Shown piece by piece: positions 5,747-8,830 of a stretch of DNA of 8,830 nt. The notes below the pieces were generated by a model. It was not told the origin of the DNA. It was given only the letters and a program-made list of their open reading frames with translations, and did no database searches. The stretch covers positions 1 through 8,830 of the forward strand of contig CAMFSN010000062.1 in assembly GCA_945983015.1 (NCBI GenBank), in the 5' to 3' direction. Source of the DNA: an uncultured Bacteroidales bacterium. Lineage in GTDB: Bacteria > Bacteroidota > Bacteroidia > Bacteroidales > UBA932. The number at the start of each line of letters is the position of its first letter. The stretch's first letter is position 1. A program made the translations under genes and the position numbers.

Positions 5747-7010
5747 AAAGGGACTTTTCGCATTAAGCCCCCTTGTCGTTTTTTTAGTTGTATATCTCCT
5801 GTCTTCCATAATAGCGGGAGATTTTTATAAGGTGCCTGTCTGTTCAGCATTTTTGATCAGTTGCGTGTATGCCGTACTTACGACTAAGGGAAAACTTTCG
5901 CAGAGACTGGAGATATTCTCCAAGGGAGCCGGACATCCTAATATCCTGCTGATGATATGGATATTCATATTGGCAGGAGCCTTTGCCGGCACAGCTAAGG
6001 ACATAGGCGCTGTTCATGCAACCGTATCCTTGACTCTCAGTCTTATTCCTGCCCGAGCTTTGTACACCGGACTATTTCTTACCTCCTGCTTTATCTCTAT
6101 GTCCTTGGGAACCTCCGTGGGTACCATCGTGGCGCTGGTTCCTATAGCTTCTGGAATCGCCTCAGAAGCTGGGGTAGGGGTGGAATTTATGACTGCCATA
6201 ATAGTGGGAGGGGCTTTTTTCGGAGATAATCTTTCTTTCATTTCGGATACTACCATCGCGGCTACCAGGGCCGCCGGTTGCGAAATGCATCAGAAATTCA
6301 AGACCAATATCCAGATAATACTTCCTGCAGTCATAATAGTAAGTGTTCTGTATGTGGTCCTGGGTTGGAATCTTCATATAAACAGGCCGGATTTCGAGTC
6401 GGTGAATCCCATTAAGCTTCTTCCATACATTCTGGTCATAGTGCTGGCTCTGTTAAGGGCTCACGTAGTCGTGGTGCTTATCTCCGGAATCCTTTTGAAT
6501 GCCATAATCGCTTTCGTATATGGAGATTTCACTTGGGTGTCCTGGCTGGTGTCCATAGGTGGAGGCATCTCCTCTATGAGTGAGCTCATCATAGTGACCC
6601 TGCTGGCCGGAGGTCTGCTTGAGATGATACGCCATAACGGAGGACTTGACTTTATCATAGATCGCTTGACCCGCAGGGTGAATGGGCGCAGGGGGGCTCA
6701 GGCCAGCATCGCCGCCCTGGTCAGTCTGGCCAATTTCTGTACGGCTAACAATACCATCGCCATCATTACCACCGGTGGCATTTCCTCGGATATAGGGAGG
6801 CGCTTTGGAATCGCTCCGAGAAAGGTGGCCAGTATCCTGGACACTTTCTCCTGCTTCATCCAGGGTATGCTTCCGTATGGGGCTCAGCTTTTGATGGCTG
6901 CCAGTTTGGCGCAAATTTCCTCTTCGGCCATTATCCCTTATCTGTACTATCCTTTCGTGATGGGATTTTTCGCAATTCTTTCGATAATCTTCGATTATCC
7001 GAAAAAATAA
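5736..7010 (+). CDS. nhaC: NhaC-family Na+/H+ antiporter
   Basis: This 424-residue inner-membrane protein has about ten to twelve hydrophobic helices. Its signature motifs are those of the NhaC antiporter family: SLGTSVGT (123-130), GGAFFGDNLSFISDTT (158-173) with D164 and D171 in the ion-binding region, CTANNTIAI (335-343) in the second repeat, and LPYGAQ (379-384). Family members exchange Na+ (or malate/lactate in relatives such as MleN) for protons. The absence of any malolactic gene nearby favours the cation role. It begins inside the DUF368 coding sequence (11-nt overlap) in a different frame, which ties their translation together. It is the last gene of the 3362-7010 operon; a hairpin covers its last codons. 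The length is slightly shorter than the roughly 450-500 residues common for NhaC, but all core motifs are present. Confidence 0.87.
   Translation: MNLKKGLFALSPLVVFLVVYLLSSIIAGDFYKVPVCSAFLISCVYAVLTTKGKLSQRLEIFSKGAGHPNILLMIWIFILAGAFAGTAKDIGAVHATVSLTLSLIPARALYTGLFLTSCFISMSLGTSVGTIVALVPIASGIASEAGVGVEFMTAIIVGGAFFGDNLSFISDTTIAATRAAGCEMHQKFKTNIQIILPAVIIVSVLYVVLGWNLHINRPDFESVNPIKLLPYILVIVLALLRAHVVVVLISGILLNAIIAFVYGDFTWVSWLVSIGGGISSMSELIIVTLLAGGLLEMIRHNGGLDFIIDRLTRRVNGRRGAQASIAALVSLANFCTANNTIAIITTGGISSDIGRRFGIAPRKVASILDTFSCFIQGMLPYGAQLLMAASLAQISSSAIIPYLYYPFVMGFFAILSIIFDYPKK
6980..7003 (+). terminator. Strong hairpin in the last codons of nhaC, no T-run
   Basis: GATAATC (6983-6989) and GATTATC (6993-6999) are perfect inverted repeats around a 3-nt loop. 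With one bulged C, the outer TTC/GAA extends the stem to ten pairs. It is followed by an A-run and the stop codon rather than by T residues, so it is not a canonical intrinsic terminator. It could stabilise or process the operon's 3' end, or be incidental. Confidence 0.3.
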
Positions 7011-7015
7011 TGTTA

Positions 7016-7049
7016 ACTTGCAAGTGCTTGGACAAAGTGCCCAAGTGTA
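7016..7049. promoter_or_regulatory. Nested palindromes in the ssb leader, possible operator
   Basis: The 52-bp spacer between nhaC and ssb holds alternating CTTG and CAAG half-sites: CTTG 7017-7020, CAAG 7021-7024, CTTG 7027-7030 and CAAG 7042-7045. The first two form the perfect 10-bp palindrome ACTTGCAAGT (7016-7025). A GTGCTTGG/CCAAGTGT pairing (wobble-containing) could also form an RNA stem. No exact TAnnTTTG box occurs in the spacer, so I cannot place a promoter for ssb. It may be read from upstream, or from a promoter I do not recognise. The function is speculative. Confidence 0.3.
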
Positions 7050-7062
7050 AAAGTATATAGTT

Positions 7063-7533
7063 ATGTCTTTGAATAAAGTAATGTTGATTGGTAACGTCGG
7101 GGGAGACCCTAACGTACGTTATCTCGAAGGGAATGTGAAAGTCGCATCGTTCACTCTGGCTACTTCAGAGCGTCGCAGGGAGAATAACGGTGAGACCCGT
7201 GAGACCACTGAATGGCACAATATCACCGCCTGGAGAGCCAGCGCCGAGTATGTGGAGAAATATGTCCACAAAGGCTCTCAACTCTATGTGGAGGGTAAGA
7301 TCAGAACTCGTAACTATACTGATCAGAGCGGAGTTAAGAAGTATGTCACTGAGATAGTTGCGGATAATCTCCAACTCCTGGGCCGCAAGTCCGATTCTGA
7401 GCAGGCTGCTCCATCTTATGCTCCGGCTCAAAGTGCCCCTCAATACGCCGCCCCACAGTACGCTGCGCCACAAACGACACAGGCGCCACCAACTGTGACG
7501 CCTGCTGAGGATACGGATGATCTTCCGTTTTAG
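7063..7533 (+). CDS. ssb: Single-stranded DNA-binding protein SSB
   Basis: This 156-residue protein binds single-stranded DNA in replication, repair and recombination and normally acts as a tetramer. An OB fold spans about 1-108, with the typical opening LNKVMLIGNVGGDPNVRY (3-20), the aromatic block TEWHNITAWR (49-58) and KGSQLYVEGKIRTRNY (70-85). A disordered Gln/Pro/Ala linker (110-148) includes a tandem QYAAP repeat (127-136). The acidic tip DTDDLPF (150-156) is the conserved docking tail for partner proteins such as RecQ, RecO and the polymerase clamp loader. The ATG at 7063 starts precisely at the family's N-terminus. It is 52 bp downstream of nhaC, and its stop is 2 bp from the convergent MFS gene's stop. 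Length and motifs are normal, so this is likely the housekeeping copy. Confidence 0.97.
   Translation: MSLNKVMLIGNVGGDPNVRYLEGNVKVASFTLATSERRRENNGETRETTEWHNITAWRASAEYVEKYVHKGSQLYVEGKIRTRNYTDQSGVKKYVTEIVADNLQLLGRKSDSEQAAPSYAPAQSAPQYAAPQYAAPQTTQAPPTVTPAEDTDDLPF
7513..7531 (+). terminator. Small hairpin with T-run at the ssb 3' end
   Basis: ACGGA (7513-7517) pairs perfectly with TCCGT (7524-7528) around a 6-nt loop, and the last base of the stem begins TTTT (7528-7531), overlapping the stop codon. The 5-bp stem is short, so termination would be weak. It lies within the codons of the conserved acidic SSB tail, so codon constraint may explain it. Confidence 0.25.
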
Positions 7534-7535
7534 TC

Positions 7536-8830
7536 TTATTTCTGGATATTCGGAAGTTCCAGACCATAGCCCTTCCTTCTGTCCTCTTTCTTTAGAAGGA
7601 GGCTGAAGATGAAGGCGAGAACACCGAAACTTGCGAATACTATCATTGGAACCAGGTAGCCTCCCGTACTCTGACGAAGGTTTCCTATGAGAATAGGAAC
7701 CAGACAGAGGCCTATGTTCTGAACCCAGAATATAAGGCAGTAGGCCGAACCCAGAATCTTATCGTCTATTATCTTTGGTACTGATGGCCACAGGGCTGCC
7801 GGTACCAAAGAGAAACTAACTCCCAAAACCAGTATAAGCAGGGTGGCAAACCACTTGTGAGGGAAAATCGGAAGCACGAAAGCAAAGCACAGGTGGCAAA
7901 CTATCATTATGACAGAGCCTGTCAGCAGCATTGAAGCTCCCTTGCCGACCTTGTCCAGGAAAATACCCAGAAGCGGAGTAAGCAGCATAGCCAGAATAGG
8001 GAAGAAACTGAACATATGGGCAGCTTCGTCGTTACCTATTTTCAGAGTCTCCTCCAGGAAGTTAGGCGCATATCTTTGGAATGGGAAGATGGCGCTATAG
8101 TATAGCACGCAGAGCAGAGCCACTATCCAGAACATCTTGCTCTTGAAGATGGCTCCCAGGTCCTTTACGTGGAATTCGTCTTCCGGAGATTTCTCCTCCG
8201 TGGCAAGTCCGGCAGACACCAGTTGTCTGTCGAATTTGCGGTCCATCACTCCGAAGATGATGAAATTAATCAGGCCAATTACCAGCAAAGCTCCGCAGAA
8301 TCCTACCGGAGCCACGATTGAGCCCCCGAATTTGCTTGAGATCAGCGGTGCTATCCACATAGCTCCGAACACGCCTATACGGGCGATAGCCATCTCAAGT
8401 CCCATAGCGAGAGCCATCTCTTTGCCCTTGAACCATTTGGCCAATATCTTTGAGACATTTGTGCCCTCCATTTCGCAACCGCAGCCGAAAATCATAAAGC
8501 CAAGGGAAGCCATTTTAGCGCTTGCAGGCATCTCTACCCACCAGCTTCCCAGCCACTGTGCGAATTGTGTGGTCTGGAACCAGTCGCTAATGCCGATGAA
8601 TTTAATCGCGGCTCCAAGTACCATAAGGCCTGCTGAAAGAATGCCTGAGAAGCGAACTCCAAGTTTGTCCAGGATTACACCTGCTATAATAAGGAAACCG
8701 CATACATTCAGGATATATTCAGAGGCGGCATACTTTCCGAATACTCCGCTGTTCCAGCCCAGAGAGTCTTCTACCAGAGATTTGAGCGGGGACATCACGT
8801 CCACGAACATATAGGCGAAGAACATCATCA
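7536..8830 (-). CDS. MFS transporter resembling MFSD1 (lysosomal dipeptide transporter), N-terminus beyond window
   Basis: At least 430 residues are visible, and the frame is open to the window edge. The sequence already begins inside helix 1, so the true start is outside. Twelve-helix MFS architecture is evident: motif A-like LDKLGVR (53-59 of the visible part), a central cytoplasmic loop (about 197-228), and a matching LDKVGK (291-296) in the second half. The blocks WFKGKEMALAMGLEMAIARIG (132-152), LYYSAIFPFQRY (242-253), ALWPSVP (345-351) and LGSAYCLIFWVQNIGL (359-374) closely parallel what I recall of animal MFSD1, a general dipeptide uniporter. E119 and R150 are 31 residues apart, as are the substrate-binding Glu and Arg I recall there. 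The bacterial role (peptide or other small-molecule transport across the inner membrane) is inferred only. It is convergent with ssb, 2 bp between stops. Confidence 0.8.
   Translation of the reverse strand, partial: MMFFAYMFVDVMSPLKSLVEDSLGWNSGVFGKYAASEYILNVCGFLIIAGVILDKLGVRFSGILSAGLMVLGAAIKFIGISDWFQTTQFAQWLGSWWVEMPASAKMASLGFMIFGCGCEMEGTNVSKILAKWFKGKEMALAMGLEMAIARIGVFGAMWIAPLISSKFGGSIVAPVGFCGALLVIGLINFIIFGVMDRKFDRQLVSAGLATEEKSPEDEFHVKDLGAIFKSKMFWIVALLCVLYYSAIFPFQRYAPNFLEETLKIGNDEAAHMFSFFPILAMLLTPLLGIFLDKVGKGASMLLTGSVIMIVCHLCFAFVLPIFPHKWFATLLILVLGVSFSLVPAALWPSVPKIIDDKILGSAYCLIFWVQNIGLCLVPILIGNLRQSTGGYLVPMIVFASFGVLAFIFSLLLKKEDRRKGYGLELPNIQK

Noticed and set aside
6453..6914. Minus-strand open frame of 153 codons opposite nhaC
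   Set aside because: Antisense shadow. It has a His/Gly/Asp-rich unstructured translation with no family resemblance, whereas nhaC motifs run through the same DNA.
7023..7049. Stem GTGCTTGG/CCAAGTGT considered as an intrinsic terminator after nhaC
   Set aside because: It has wobble pairs and no following T-run. I keep it only as part of the palindromic ssb leader.
7441..7470. Tandem 15-bp repeat encoding QYAAP twice
   Set aside because: The two DNA copies differ at several bases and lie in the disordered SSB linker, where such Gln/Pro repeats are common. It is neither a CRISPR nor a mobile-element signal.
8137..8814. Plus-strand open frame of 225 codons
   Set aside because: It is the antisense shadow of the MFS transporter. 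Its product is rich in Ser/Pro/Ile with no recognisable domain, while the minus strand reads as continuous membrane helices with MFS motifs.

Overview
The window looks like chromosomal DNA of a Bacteroidota member, most likely order Bacteroidales. Three observations support this. Intergenic spacers carry the TAnnTTTG -7 box typical of that phylum. Shine-Dalgarno-like sequences are mostly absent before the start codons. Several genes belong to families common there: an NfnAB pair, an adenosine-kinase-type PfkB kinase, a DUF6913-like protein, DUF368 and a Bacteroidota-type SSB. I cannot name the genus. No phage, transposon, CRISPR or defence genes are visible, and the content reads as ordinary housekeeping and membrane physiology.

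Layout. At the left edge is a tRNA-Arg(TCT) on the minus strand, missing the last few bases of its 3' acceptor end. Divergent from it is a two-gene operon for NfnA and NfnB, an electron-bifurcating NAD(P)H:ferredoxin transhydrogenase (129-2341). It meets tail to tail, with an 11-bp overlap, a minus-strand integral membrane protein of the flippase-like / lysylphosphatidylglycerol-synthase transmembrane (UPF0104) family (2331-3305). A 56-bp divergent spacer (3306-3361) then separates that gene from a plus-strand four-gene operon: PfkB/adenosine kinase, DUF6913-like protein, DUF368 (PopT-type undecaprenyl-phosphate translocase family) and an NhaC-family Na+/H+ antiporter (3362-7010). These four genes are separated by 1 nt or overlap by 4 and 11 nt. 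A short palindrome-rich leader precedes ssb (7063-7533). Two bases beyond ssb is the stop codon of a convergent MFS transporter that runs off the right edge. Its sequence closely resembles the eukaryotic lysosomal dipeptide transporter MFSD1.

How the genes may work together. NfnAB balances NADH, NADPH and ferredoxin pools, as expected of an anaerobe. The DUF368/NhaC overlap joins a lipid-carrier recycling protein to sodium/proton exchange, which fits the reported importance of DUF368 proteins at alkaline pH. The flippase-like protein across the divergent promoter is a second candidate lipid-handling protein, but its partnership with the operon is speculative.

General architecture. The genome is very compact. 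Predicted promoters lie so close to some start codons that near-leaderless mRNAs are implied, and hairpins resembling terminators sit inside the last codons of three genes. I saw no clear previously undescribed system. The items most worth checking are the DUF6913-DUF368-NhaC gene group, the bacterial MFSD1-like transporter and the near-leaderless promoter geometry.
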